In this document: piece after piece, positions 1 to 6,961 of the stretch
Numbering within the stretch: position 1 is the stretch's first letter
How the letters are laid out: each line of letters opens with the position of its first letter
From: JAWVZU01 sp033722075
GTDB taxonomy: Bacteria > Pseudomonadota > Gammaproteobacteria > Xanthomonadales > SZUA-38
Direction of reading: 5' to 3'
NCBI GenBank assembly: GCA_033722075.1
Contig: JAWVZU010000138.1
Span: 1 to 10,342 of the forward strand
Length of the DNA stretch: 10,342 bases
The notes under the pieces: generated by a model
Database searches by the model: none
Told to the model about the DNA's origin: nothing
Seen by the model: only the letters and a program-made list of their open reading frames with translations
Made by a program: the position numbers and the translations under genes

Positions 1-327
1 ACAGGACCGGTCGTCGGCTCCGTAGGCCACGGACGTGATCTGGAGGCCTCGGCCGCCGGGAGGATTCGGGACGGCTTGCGGCGGCGCTTCGTCGCGCAGT
101 CGCTGCTGGCGAAAAGCGGCCGTTGCTTCACCGATCTGCTCGCGCTCGCAGCCCTCGCCGTAGTCGAGTACGCGACCCTGCGCCGTGAAGCGTACGGTGC
201 AGTTGCCGGTGCGAACCGAGACGGACCCGTCGCTCAGCTCGCTGATCGCCGGTTGGCCGCTGGCGGTGGCGGCGATCGCCGCAAAGATCAGGCCGGTGAA
301 TGGAGCGAACAACTTCTGCTTTCCCAT
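1..327 (-). CDS. Small exported protein of unknown function (C-terminus cut by window edge)
   Basis: The reading frame opens with ATG at 327 on the minus strand and stays open to the window edge, giving 109 visible residues. A purine-rich ribosome binding site (AAGGGGAG) sits about 5 bases upstream of the ATG. The N-terminus is a typical Sec signal peptide: positive MGKQK, a hydrophobic stretch at about residues 6-20, and a probable cleavage site after ATASG near residue 24. There is no lipobox, so I expect a soluble periplasmic or secreted protein. The mature part holds Cys43 and Cys60, which could pair, then a charged helical stretch at about 62-80 and a Pro/Gly-rich linker at about 82-94. 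I recognise no family. The perfect -10 box at 361-366 suggests it has its own promoter. The gene is certain enough; its function is unknown. Confidence 0.75.
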   Translation of the reverse strand, partial: MGKQKLFAPFTGLIFAAIAATASGQPAISELSDGSVSVRTGNCTVRFTAQGRVLDYGEGCEREQIGEATAAFRQQRLRDEAPPQAVPNPPGGRGLQITSVAYGADDRSC

Positions 328-360
328 GGCGACTCCCCTTCTCGATCGGTGTGAAAGCGG

Positions 361-366
361 ATTATA
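361..366 (-). promoter_or_regulatory. Candidate -10 box for the exported-protein gene
   Basis: Read on the minus strand this is TATAAT, a perfect sigma-70 -10 consensus, 34 bases upstream of the ATG at 327. That would place transcription start near 354 and leave a short leader of about 27 bases. No good -35 lies at 16-18 bases: the nearest resemblance, TGGACA, is about 22 bases upstream, which is too far. The call rests on the -10 box and its position. Confidence 0.45.
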
Positions 367-438
367 GGCCAGCGGGAGGAAGCTTCATTGTCCAGTTCCT
401 CGAACACACTCGTGAAGAAGCGTAGGGTCACCGGGGCC

Positions 439-834
439 TCAGGGGCGCCAGACAACCCGCCCGTGGGTCTGCATCTCCATCCGCAGGCCTAGGGTTGCCT
501 TCTCCAGGCAAACGGATGCCCCCGTGGCGATGGCCTCACGTTTGCTCGCACCGGTGAAGCCGATCACGTCCAGCCAGCCGCCGCCGGCATGGAAGATCGC
601 TTCCACTTCGACATGGTCGTCGTTGAACCACCAGGTTTCGATCCGTTCGCTGCCGGGCGAAAGGCGACGGGTCAGACGAAACCCCTGATGGGCCATGCAT
701 TCATGGAGGGCGGGTTCGAGTTCCCCCGGGCCCAGACCTTCATCGAGCGTCGCGTGCACGTGCGTTGCCGGGGAACAGCCCGCAAGGAATGAGAAGGCCA
801 CGGTTGCAGCGAAAACGTGGATCAGCCGGTTCAT
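439..834 (-). CDS. Small putative outer-membrane lipoprotein of unknown function
   Basis: This encodes 131 residues. The N-terminus is a lipoprotein signal peptide: MNR, a hydrophobic core, then the lipobox L17-A18-G19-C20, so Cys20 should be lipidated after signal peptidase II cleavage. Ser at +2 favours Lol-dependent sorting to the outer membrane. The mature protein of about 111 residues has Cys46 and Cys109, which could form a disulfide, and a Trp/Phe/Asp-rich centre (ETWWFNDDHVEVEAIF). That pattern reads as beta strands, so a small alpha/beta fold is likely. I recognise no family. It is transcribed divergently from the aminotransferase gene, with 125 bases between the two starts. The ribosome binding site is weak (GGGATGATCG before the ATG). 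A plus-strand frame running through this gene from 765 is not its competitor, because the plus-strand gene most likely starts at 960. Confidence 0.8.
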   Translation of the reverse strand: MNRLIHVFAATVAFSFLAGCSPATHVHATLDEGLGPGELEPALHECMAHQGFRLTRRLSPGSERIETWWFNDDHVEVEAIFHAGGGWLDVIGFTGASKREAIATGASVCLEKATLGLRMEMQTHGRVVWRP

Positions 835-922
835 CGATCATCCCGATGGTTGCGATGAGCACATCGTCGTCGATGAGCCGGGGCGCCGCATTAACAGCTG
901 ATAAGACGCCGCGTCCTGGGGG

Positions 923-928
923 TATACT
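923..928 (+). promoter_or_regulatory. Candidate -10 box for the aminotransferase operon
   Basis: TATACT matches the sigma-70 -10 consensus at five of six positions and lies 32 bases before the ATG at 960, which would give a short leader. No convincing -35 lies at the proper spacing. A TTAACA is present at 891-896 but is 26 bases away, so it probably does not pair with this -10. The box falls in the 125-base divergent gap between the lipoprotein and aminotransferase genes. Confidence 0.3.
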
Positions 929-959
929 CCCCGGAACAATCCAGGATGCGGGGTTCGCC

Positions 960-2771
960 ATGGCCTCTCCTGCCCTCACCGAGTTGATGCACCGTGTCGC
1001 CAGCGGGTCGCCCCGGGACCAGGACCTGACGCGGACGATTTTCGACACCATCGATGCGGATGGCTCCGGTGGCATCACCGTCGATGAGCTCAAGGCCGTC
1101 TTCGAAGCCTGGGATACGCCGATGAGCGATACGGAAATCGCCGTGCTCATGGCCGAGGTCGATGCCGACGAGAACGGCGAGATCTGCTTCGACGAGTTCG
1201 AGGATTTCCTGCTCAACCTCACGTCGGACAACCGCACTTACCGCCACGACGCCTTTCAGTCCGCCTTCAAGACGCTGACCCGGTTGATCGATGCGGCCGA
1301 AGATCAGGCGTCGCCGCCGGAGGCTATCGCCGGCCAGGCAACCCTCACCCGACGCTCGCTGAATCCGTGTATCCGAAAGATGCGCTACGAGGTGCGCGGC
1401 GAGGTGGCGATGACCGCCCAGCGGCTCGCTCACGAACTGGCCAGCGGCGCGAAGAGGAACTTCGACGAGGTCCTGTTCTGCAACATCGGGAATCCGCATG
1501 CGGTCGGCCAGACGCCGATCACCTTCTACCGTCAGGTGCTGGCCCTCTGCGACTATCCCGATCTCCTCGACCACCCGGAGGTCGGCAAGCTGTACGCCCC
1601 GGACGCCGTGGAACGCGCCCGCTCGCTTACCGCGGACATCGAGGCCGGCACCGGCGCCTACACGCACAGCCAGGGGTTGCTGCGGATTCGCCGCGACGTG
1701 GCCGCCTTCATCGAGCGTCGGGACGGATACCCGGCCCACACCGAGGACATCGTTCTGACCAACGGTGCTTCCAGCGCTATCACCAGCGTGCTCCAGCTGC
1801 TCGCCGCCAGTCCCCGGGACGCGGTGCTGATCCCCATTCCCCAGTACCCGATCTACAGCGCGCTCATCCAGATGCTCGATGCGAAGGCGGTGGGCTATCA
1901 CCTGGACGAAGAGGACGGGTGGGGCTTGCGCATCGAGGAACTCGAGCGCGCCGTGGCCGAAGCGCGCGCCCACGGGCAAAATCCGCGCGCCATGGTGCTC
2001 ATCAATCCCGGCAATCCCACCGGTCAGCTGCTGGAGTCGGACACGCTCGCCGAGGTGGCCCGTTTCTGCAAACGCCATCGCCTGGTCTTGCTGGCCGACG
2101 AGGTCTACCAGGACAACGTCTATCGGCGTGGCAGGTCCTTCGTCTCCATGCGCAAGGTGTTGCTGTCGCTGGGGGACGAGGCGCGCGGGGTCGAATTGTT
2201 CTCCTTTCACTCCACGTCCAAGGGCTTTATCGGCGAATGCGGACGGCGCGGCGGCTACATGGAGCTGGTCAATATCGACGACGAAGCACGGGCCGAGCTG
2301 TTCAAGCTGCTGTGCGTCGGTCTGTGCTCCAACACCGACGGCCAGATCATGGTTCACCTCATGGTGACACCGCCGGCCGAGGGCAGCGACTCGCACGCCA
2401 CGTTCCACGCCCAGCGCGAGGCGATCCTGGCGTCCCTGCGAAACAAGTCGGCCCGCATGGTGGAGGCCTTCAACCGCCTGCCGGGGATCGACTGTCAGCC
2501 CGTGGATGGCGCCATGTACGTCTTCCCGCGGATCGATCTGCCAAGGCGCGCAATCGAGGCCGCCCACGCCGAGGGCCGCAGCCCCGACATGCACTACTGC
2601 CTTTCCCTGCTCGAAGCCACCGGAATCTGCACCGTACCGGGTTCGGGTTTCGGACAGGAGCCCGGCACCTACCATCTACGGATGACCTTCCTGCCGCCCG
2701 AGGCCAATCTCGAGCGGGCCCTGGAAGCGTTCGCTGGCCACCACCGCCGTTATCTGGAAACGTATGCCTGA
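960..2771 (+). CDS. Alanine aminotransferase (eukaryotic GPT type) with N-terminal EF-hand pair
   Basis: This encodes 603 residues from ATG 960. A GGGG six bases upstream and a -10 box at 923-928 support that start; an upstream ATG at 765 in the same frame would overlap the lipoprotein gene.

Residues about 24-86 form two EF-hands with canonical 12-residue loops: D32-A-D34-G-S36-G-G-I-T-V-D-E43 and D68-A-D70-E-N72-G-E-I-C-F-D-E79. Residues about 130-603 align throughout with animal and plant alanine aminotransferase (human GPT is about 496 residues). Matches include SLNPCIRKMRYEVRG, GQTPITFYRQVLALC, IPIPQYPIYSA, NPGNPTGQ (349-356), DEVYQDNVY (380-388), SFHSTSKG with the PLP-binding lysine K421, and a C-terminal GSGFGQEPGTYHLRMT. 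All active-site blocks are present, so it should catalyse L-alanine + 2-oxoglutarate to pyruvate + L-glutamate in the cytoplasm.

It is the first gene of a likely operon, with the iminopeptidase 33 bases downstream. Calcium control is inferred from the EF-hands. The aminotransferase assignment is firm; alanine specificity is very likely. Confidence 0.93.
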   Translation: MASPALTELMHRVASGSPRDQDLTRTIFDTIDADGSGGITVDELKAVFEAWDTPMSDTEIAVLMAEVDADENGEICFDEFEDFLLNLTSDNRTYRHDAFQSAFKTLTRLIDAAEDQASPPEAIAGQATLTRRSLNPCIRKMRYEVRGEVAMTAQRLAHELASGAKRNFDEVLFCNIGNPHAVGQTPITFYRQVLALCDYPDLLDHPEVGKLYAPDAVERARSLTADIEAGTGAYTHSQGLLRIRRDVAAFIERRDGYPAHTEDIVLTNGASSAITSVLQLLAASPRDAVLIPIPQYPIYSALIQMLDAKAVGYHLDEEDGWGLRIEELERAVAEARAHGQNPRAMVLINPGNPTGQLLESDTLAEVARFCKRHRLVLLADEVYQDNVYRRGRSFVSMRKVLLSLGDEARGVELFSFHSTSKGFIGECGRRGGYMELVNIDDEARAELFKLLCVGLCSNTDGQIMVHLMVTPPAEGSDSHATFHAQREAILASLRNKSARMVEAFNRLPGIDCQPVDGAMYVFPRIDLPRRAIEAAHAEGRSPDMHYCLSLLEATGICTVPGSGFGQEPGTYHLRMTFLPPEANLERALEAFAGHHRRYLETYA

Positions 2772-2804
2772 CGCGGATCACTCATTGCTCATTGCGAAGG
2801 TGTC

Positions 2805-3770
2805 ATGACCGAGAATCGACGAACGCTGTATCCCGAAATCGAGCCCTATGATCACGGCATGCTCGCGGTGGACGAGCCCCATGAGATCTACTACGAGCAA
2901 TGCGGCAATCCCGCCGGCAAGCCGGTGGTGTTCCTTCACGGGGGGCCGGGCGGCGGTGGGACCACCAATCCACGCCGCTTCTTCGACCCGGAGCGCTATC
3001 ACATCGTGCTCTTCGATCAGCGCGGTTGCGGGCGGTCCAGGCCGCACTCCCGGCTGGAGGACAACACCACCTGGCACCTGGTGGCCGACATCGAAGCCCT
3101 GCGCAACCAGCTCGACATCGAACGTTGGCAGGTCTTTGGCGGCTCCTGGGGCTCCACGCTGGCTCTGGCCTACGCGCAGGCCCATCCGGAGTCGGTGACC
3201 GAGCTGGTGCTGCGCGGCATTTTTCTCATGCAACGTCACGAGATCGACTGGCTGTACAAGTCCGGCACCAACAAGTTGTTTCCCGACGCGTGGGAGGCCC
3301 TCATCGCGCCGATTCCGGAAGACGAGCGCGGCGATCTGGTGGCCGCCTACCATCGGCGCCTGATGGCCGACGACCGGGCGACCCGCGCCGAAGCGGCAAG
3401 AACCTGGTCGACCTTCGAGGCGGTCACTTCTCACCTGCTCCGCAACGACGCGTTCATCGAGGCCCTCCGGGAAGACGCTTTCGCCGATGCCTTTGCCCGC
3501 ATCGAGACTCACTACTTCATCAATCGCGGGTTCCTGGAACGGGAGAACCAGCTCCTGGAGGACGTGGAGAGGATTCGCCACATCCCGGCGGTGATCGTCC
3601 ACGGTCGGTACGACGCGCTGTGCCCGGCCGAGAATGCCTGGGAACTGCACCGCGCCTGGCCCGAAGCCGACCTGGTGATCGTCCCGGATGCGGGCCACTC
3701 GGCCTTCGAGCCGGGCATGGTCGATGCCCTCATCCGGGCCACGGATCGCTTTGGTGCCGAAGAAGAATAG
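2805..3770 (+). CDS. pip: Prolyl iminopeptidase (peptidase family S33)
   Basis: The product has 321 residues, normal for the Xanthomonas/Serratia-type enzyme. It removes N-terminal proline from peptides (EC 3.4.11.5) and is cytoplasmic, with no signal peptide. Visible family marks are the N-terminal LYPEIEPYDHGMLAVD, the oxyanion-hole motif HGGPGGG (45-51), FDQRGCGRS, and the nucleophile elbow GGSWGSTL with Ser114. Asp270 in HGRYDALCP and His298 in DAGHSAFE complete the catalytic triad. The ATG at 2805 has GAAGG four bases upstream, slightly close but adequate. It begins 33 bases after the aminotransferase stop on the same strand, with no obvious terminator between, so co-transcription is likely. 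Proline-peptide cleavage feeding an amino-acid pool sits well beside an aminotransferase. Confidence in family and activity is high. Confidence 0.93.
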   Translation: MTENRRTLYPEIEPYDHGMLAVDEPHEIYYEQCGNPAGKPVVFLHGGPGGGGTTNPRRFFDPERYHIVLFDQRGCGRSRPHSRLEDNTTWHLVADIEALRNQLDIERWQVFGGSWGSTLALAYAQAHPESVTELVLRGIFLMQRHEIDWLYKSGTNKLFPDAWEALIAPIPEDERGDLVAAYHRRLMADDRATRAEAARTWSTFEAVTSHLLRNDAFIEALREDAFADAFARIETHYFINRGFLERENQLLEDVERIRHIPAVIVHGRYDALCPAENAWELHRAWPEADLVIVPDAGHSAFEPGMVDALIRATDRFGAEEE

Positions 3771-3826
3771 GTTGTCCGCTCCAGGCACCTGTGGAAGGAT
3801 CGGGCGACCTAACCTGGAGTTCGCCC

Positions 3827-4936
3827 ATGCGCACCCGGATCGACGATGTACGCGGTTTCACCCGAATTGCCATCGACGCGGCCATCGGGGGGGCCGGGAT
3901 CGTCGAATCCATGCACCGCACGATCCAGCGAATCCCGGCGCCGGTCGGTAAACCCATCGAGGAATCGACCCGCGGAATCACCGGCCTGGTCTATCGCAGT
4001 GTCCAGGGAACCATGCGGCTGACCGGCCGCGCGCTTGATTTCGGCCTGGATCAGCTCGCCCGTCGGCTGCCGGATCAACCGGTCGGCCCCCAGCGCGACC
4101 GCCTGCTGGCCCGGATCAATGGTCTCTGGGGAGACTATCTCGCAAGCAGCAACAACCCGCTGGCCATCGATATGTCGCTCCGCCATGAGGCTGAGAGCTC
4201 GGACCGCGTGCTGGTCCTGGTCCACGGGCTGTGCATGAGCGATCACGACTGGCTTCGCGAGGGTCATGACCATGGCCGAAGGCTGGCCGATGACCTGGGC
4301 TATGCGCCGGTCTACGTCCGCTACAATTCGGGTCTGCCCATCGCCGAAAACGGCCGGGCTCTGGCGGCCGAACTCGCCACGCTGGTCGAGGCCTGGCCGG
4401 AGCCGGTCTCCGAGATCGCCTTCATCGGCCACAGCATGGGGGGCCTGGTCATCCGGGCAGCCCTGCACCACGCGGAGCGGGACGGAGCCGACTGGACAAA
4501 CCGGGTTTCGGACCTTGTCTTCCTTGGCACGCCGCACGGCGGCGCGCCGCTGGAGCGCATCGGCCGGAGCATCGATCAGGCGCTGCAGTTCAGCCCCTAT
4601 CTTGCACCGTTCGCCCGGCCCGGCATGGCGCGCAGCGCGGGCATCACGGACCTTCGCGATGCGCGGGTCAGTGCCGACGGTGAACCCGTGCCCTTGCCCG
4701 CCTGCATCCGGTGCTACGCTGTCGCGGGTCGTTTGAAAGCCGAACCCGCACCGCTGCGGGACTCGACGGTCGGCGACGGTCTTGTTCCAGTGGCCAGCGC
4801 ACTGGGCTTGCAGGGCGACCGGCCGCTGGACCTTCCCGAGGATCGTCGCTGGATCAGCAACCAGACCGGTCACTTCGACCTGCTCAGCCGCCCCGAGGTC
4901 TACGCGCAGTTGCGCTCGTGGCTGGATCGCCGCTGA
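3827..4936 (+). CDS. Alpha/beta hydrolase, esterase/lipase-like
   Basis: This encodes 369 residues. The start at 3827 is set by TGGAG seven bases upstream; the same frame runs open far into the iminopeptidase gene but is out of phase with it there, so the longer version is not real.

Residues about 1-125 are a helical N-terminal extension without signal peptide. The hydrolase core follows: LVHGL (HG at 133-134), then FIGHSMGGLV with the nucleophile Ser203, and LGTPHGGAPL, a motif typical of PGAP1-like and lipase-like serine esterases. Asp317 in VGDGLVPV is a plausible acid and His349 in GHFDLL the catalytic histidine. The substrate cannot be read from the sequence; carboxylic esters or acylglycerols are the general expectation.

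The gene lies 56 bases after pip and probably closes the operon, as 154 bases separate it from the next gene. The fold is certain; the substrate is unknown. Confidence 0.85.
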   Translation: MRTRIDDVRGFTRIAIDAAIGGAGIVESMHRTIQRIPAPVGKPIEESTRGITGLVYRSVQGTMRLTGRALDFGLDQLARRLPDQPVGPQRDRLLARINGLWGDYLASSNNPLAIDMSLRHEAESSDRVLVLVHGLCMSDHDWLREGHDHGRRLADDLGYAPVYVRYNSGLPIAENGRALAAELATLVEAWPEPVSEIAFIGHSMGGLVIRAALHHAERDGADWTNRVSDLVFLGTPHGGAPLERIGRSIDQALQFSPYLAPFARPGMARSAGITDLRDARVSADGEPVPLPACIRCYAVAGRLKAEPAPLRDSTVGDGLVPVASALGLQGDRPLDLPEDRRWISNQTGHFDLLSRPEVYAQLRSWLDRR

Positions 4937-5090
4937 AAGACCCTTACGGTCACGGCAGGAATATCCCGGCCTCGGTACGTCCCTGACCAGTTCCGATCTC
5001 AAACACAAGCCCATGATTCCTAATGGGAAAAACTGCATGACCTTTCGCCTCTGGTGAAGTAACCTTGCAGAATTCCTTGGGGGGTCTTGT

Positions 5091-5708
5091 ATGCAGGTCA
5101 TCGGAGCAGGCGTCGGTCGCACCGGCACGTATTCACTCAAACTCGCCATAAACGAGCTCGGACTCGGTCCCTGCCATCACATGGAGGCCGTACTGCACAA
5201 CATGGACCCGCAGGTCGGGCTTTGGCGCGATGCGCTGGCGGGACGACCGGATTGGAGGACGATCTACGACGGTTTCGAGAGCGCGGTGGACTGGCCCACG
5301 GCGCGGTTCTTCCGGGAGCTGAACGCGATCTACCCGGAGGCGCGTTTCGTCCTGACCGACCGGGATCCGAAGACCTGGGCGGACAGTTTTGGGGCGACCA
5401 TCTACAAGCTGCTGGCCGGTCGTGCCGACGCGCCGGAGGCGATGCGCGACTGGCTGGGAATGGCTCACGAGGTGGTCCTGCAGACCGGCTTTCCACCGGG
5501 CCTGGATCGAGACGAACTGGCGGAGCGCTTCCGGGCGCACAACGAGGCGGTCAAGGCGACCATCCCCGCCGATCGCCTTCTCGTCTACCAGGTCAAGCAG
5601 GGCTGGGGGCCACTCTGTGAGTTCCTGGGCGTGCCCGCACCGGCGATGGAATTTCCGCGCACCAACGACCGTGCCGAGTTCTGGGACCGGGTCACCGGCA
5701 AGATCTGA
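5091..5708 (+). CDS. Sulfotransferase family protein (Sulfotransfer_4-like)
   Basis: This encodes 205 residues and starts at the very beginning of the fold, MQVIGAGVGRTGTYSLK. The G9-R-T-G-T-Y-S-L-K17 segment is the P-loop-like 5'-phosphosulfate-binding loop of PAPS-dependent sulfotransferases. The second family region, ARFVLTDRDPKTWADSF at about residues 85-101, carries the Arg and Ser expected to bind the 3'-phosphate of PAPS. GLGPCHHMEAV after the first loop is characteristic of the short bacterial and fungal members annotated as sulfotransferase family (PF17784). The enzymatic role of these short members is poorly established and no acceptor can be named. There is a G-run ribosome binding site just before ATG 5091. 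The gene stands alone: a 154-base gap precedes it, in which I see no clear terminator or promoter, and the convergent cyclase gene ends 18 bases downstream. Confidence 0.8.
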   Translation: MQVIGAGVGRTGTYSLKLAINELGLGPCHHMEAVLHNMDPQVGLWRDALAGRPDWRTIYDGFESAVDWPTARFFRELNAIYPEARFVLTDRDPKTWADSFGATIYKLLAGRADAPEAMRDWLGMAHEVVLQTGFPPGLDRDELAERFRAHNEAVKATIPADRLLVYQVKQGWGPLCEFLGVPAPAMEFPRTNDRAEFWDRVTGKI

Positions 5709-5726
5709 ACCGTATCGGCTTCAGCT

Positions 5727-6818
5727 TCAGCCCGGAAAGACCAACCGATCGACGAAATCCTTGATGGCTCGCTGGCCCGGAATGTCCAGCTCGGTGAGCT
5801 GTATGTGGCACAGGTAGTCCCCTTCGGCGGGCTCGCAGCGCAGGATGGTGGCCCGCGCCAGCGAGGTTCTCGAATCCATCAGCCCCAGATAAAGCGTCAC
5901 CTCGATTTCGCTGCCGGCCTCGAGCGGATCGGGCACCTTGATCATCATTCCGCTGTAGCTGATGTCCAGGACCTCCCCGTGGTGAAGATTCTCGCCCACC
6001 CGGCCGTCGTCGACGCGCCGGAATTCGAGCGGCATGTTGACCGTCACGCGCGGGCTGCTGCGGACTTCGCGCGGCGGCACGGTCATCTCCGCGGGTCTGG
6101 AGATCGACCGCAGCTCGTAAAGGGTGACCGGCTTGGACTTGCCCTTGACCCTCACCAGGTTGGGCGAACCGACGGTCACGAAGTCGCGGGCCAGCCGGTA
6201 GGTGTTTTCGCTGATCAGGACCTGTCCGCGCATGCTGTGGGCCTCGATACGCGAGGTCACATTCACTTCGTCTCCGATCACCGTGTACTCGCTGTGCAGG
6301 TTCGAGCCGAGGGGACCGGCCACGACCACGCCGGTGTTGATCCCGATGCCCATGAAGATGTCCGGGAGTCCCTTGGCGCGGTTTTCCTCATTGATCTCTT
6401 CCATGGCCAGCTGCATCTCGACGGCGCAGCCGATCGCTCGTTCCAGATCGTCCGGGCGCGATTCCGGGGCGCCGAACAGGACCATGATCGAGTCACCCAT
6501 GAACTTGTCCACGGTGCCCTCGTAGCTTGCGACCAGTTCGCACATGCAGGCGAAGTACCGGTTCAGCATCTCGACGATGGCAAGCGGGGCATACTTCTCG
6601 CCCAAAGCGGTGAATCCGCGGATATCGGTGAGCAGGATGGTGACCTGGCGGGACTCGAGTTCGGTGTCGGCGTGACCGAAGCGGTCCAGGAGTTCCCGGA
6701 TCCGCCCGCTGAACGCGGTCTGCCAGTCGGCGCCGGCTGCGTCGGCCCCGAGGTGCCGGCCTGCTTCGGCCTGAATGAGCTCGATCAGCTGCTGCAGGTT
6801 TTCATTGGTTCGAGACAA
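5727..6818 (-). CDS. Class III adenylate/guanylate cyclase with C-terminal PilZ domain
   Basis: From a TTG start at 6818 the product has 363 residues and no membrane segment. Residues about 1-52 are helical, about 53-240 form the cyclase domain and about 250-360 a PilZ domain.

The cyclase is complete: metal-binding Asp65 (LLTDIRGFT) and Asp109 (DKFMGDSIM), purine-contacting Lys105 and Thr179 (EYTVIGDEVN), and the transition-state pair Asn186 and Arg190 (NVTSR). Lys/Thr favours ATP over GTP. The PilZ part has both c-di-GMP motifs, R253-SSP-R257 and D285-I-S287-YS-G290. It should therefore make cAMP in the cytoplasm under c-di-GMP control; the coupling is inferred.

The frame extends upstream to a TTG at 6923 (398 residues) with a GAGG ahead of it. 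That extra stretch is full of codons rare here (TTA, CTA, ACA, TCT, ATT) and contains a promoter-like sequence, so I prefer 6818. Confidence 0.9.
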   Translation of the reverse strand: MSRTNENLQQLIELIQAEAGRHLGADAAGADWQTAFSGRIRELLDRFGHADTELESRQVTILLTDIRGFTALGEKYAPLAIVEMLNRYFACMCELVASYEGTVDKFMGDSIMVLFGAPESRPDDLERAIGCAVEMQLAMEEINEENRAKGLPDIFMGIGINTGVVVAGPLGSNLHSEYTVIGDEVNVTSRIEAHSMRGQVLISENTYRLARDFVTVGSPNLVRVKGKSKPVTLYELRSISRPAEMTVPPREVRSSPRVTVNMPLEFRRVDDGRVGENLHHGEVLDISYSGMMIKVPDPLEAGSEIEVTLYLGLMDSRTSLARATILRCEPAEGDYLCHIQLTELDIPGQRAIKDFVDRLVFPG

Positions 6819-6856
6819 CTGGTATCCAACAAGCGAAGTCCATCCACGAGTCTTTA

Positions 6857-6885
6857 GTGTAGACCGTTTCCCCGGGCTTGTAATC
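6857..6885 (-). promoter_or_regulatory. Candidate promoter for the cyclase-PilZ gene
   Basis: On the minus strand a TTACAA (about 6880-6885) and a TACACT (about 6857-6862) are separated by roughly 16-17 bases. The -10 matches consensus at four of six positions and the -35 is weak. It lies just upstream of the preferred TTG start at 6818, in a locally AT-richer stretch that also separates the two divergent genes. Low confidence. Confidence 0.25.
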
Positions 6886-6961
6886 GACGGGGAGAATGCG
6901 TGTAAGCTGTGCGCCGGATCCAAATGGTGGCCTCGTTGCGGAGTCGGACTGGAAGTTGACC

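Noticed and set aside
765..959. N-terminal extension of the aminotransferase to an ATG at 765
   Set aside because: It would overlap the divergent lipoprotein gene, yields a low-complexity basic leader, and crosses the likely promoter. The ATG at 960 is better supported.
891..2675. A 594-residue open frame on the minus strand opposite the aminotransferase gene
   Set aside because: It is the antisense shadow typical of high-GC coding DNA. The plus strand encodes an unmistakable EF-hand/aminotransferase protein, and the minus frame shows no known motif and no ribosome binding site.
2900..3826. Long upstream extension of the esterase frame through the iminopeptidase gene
   Set aside because: The frame there is out of phase with pip and gives Arg/Gly/Pro-rich sequence without motifs. 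The esterase start at 3827 has its own ribosome binding site.
5005..5035. Possible terminator hairpin (CCCAT ... ATGGG followed by A residues) after the esterase gene
   Set aside because: The stem is only five pairs with an eight-base loop and is followed by A rather than T on the plus strand, so it is not a convincing intrinsic terminator.
3809..5149. A 446-residue minus-strand open frame opposite the esterase gene
   Set aside because: It is an antisense shadow: no motifs, and it spans the esterase gene plus the following gap and the sulfotransferase start.
5709..5726. Possible bidirectional terminator between the convergent sulfotransferase and cyclase genes
   Set aside because: Only a four-pair GGCT/AGCC stem is visible, with no T-run on either strand.
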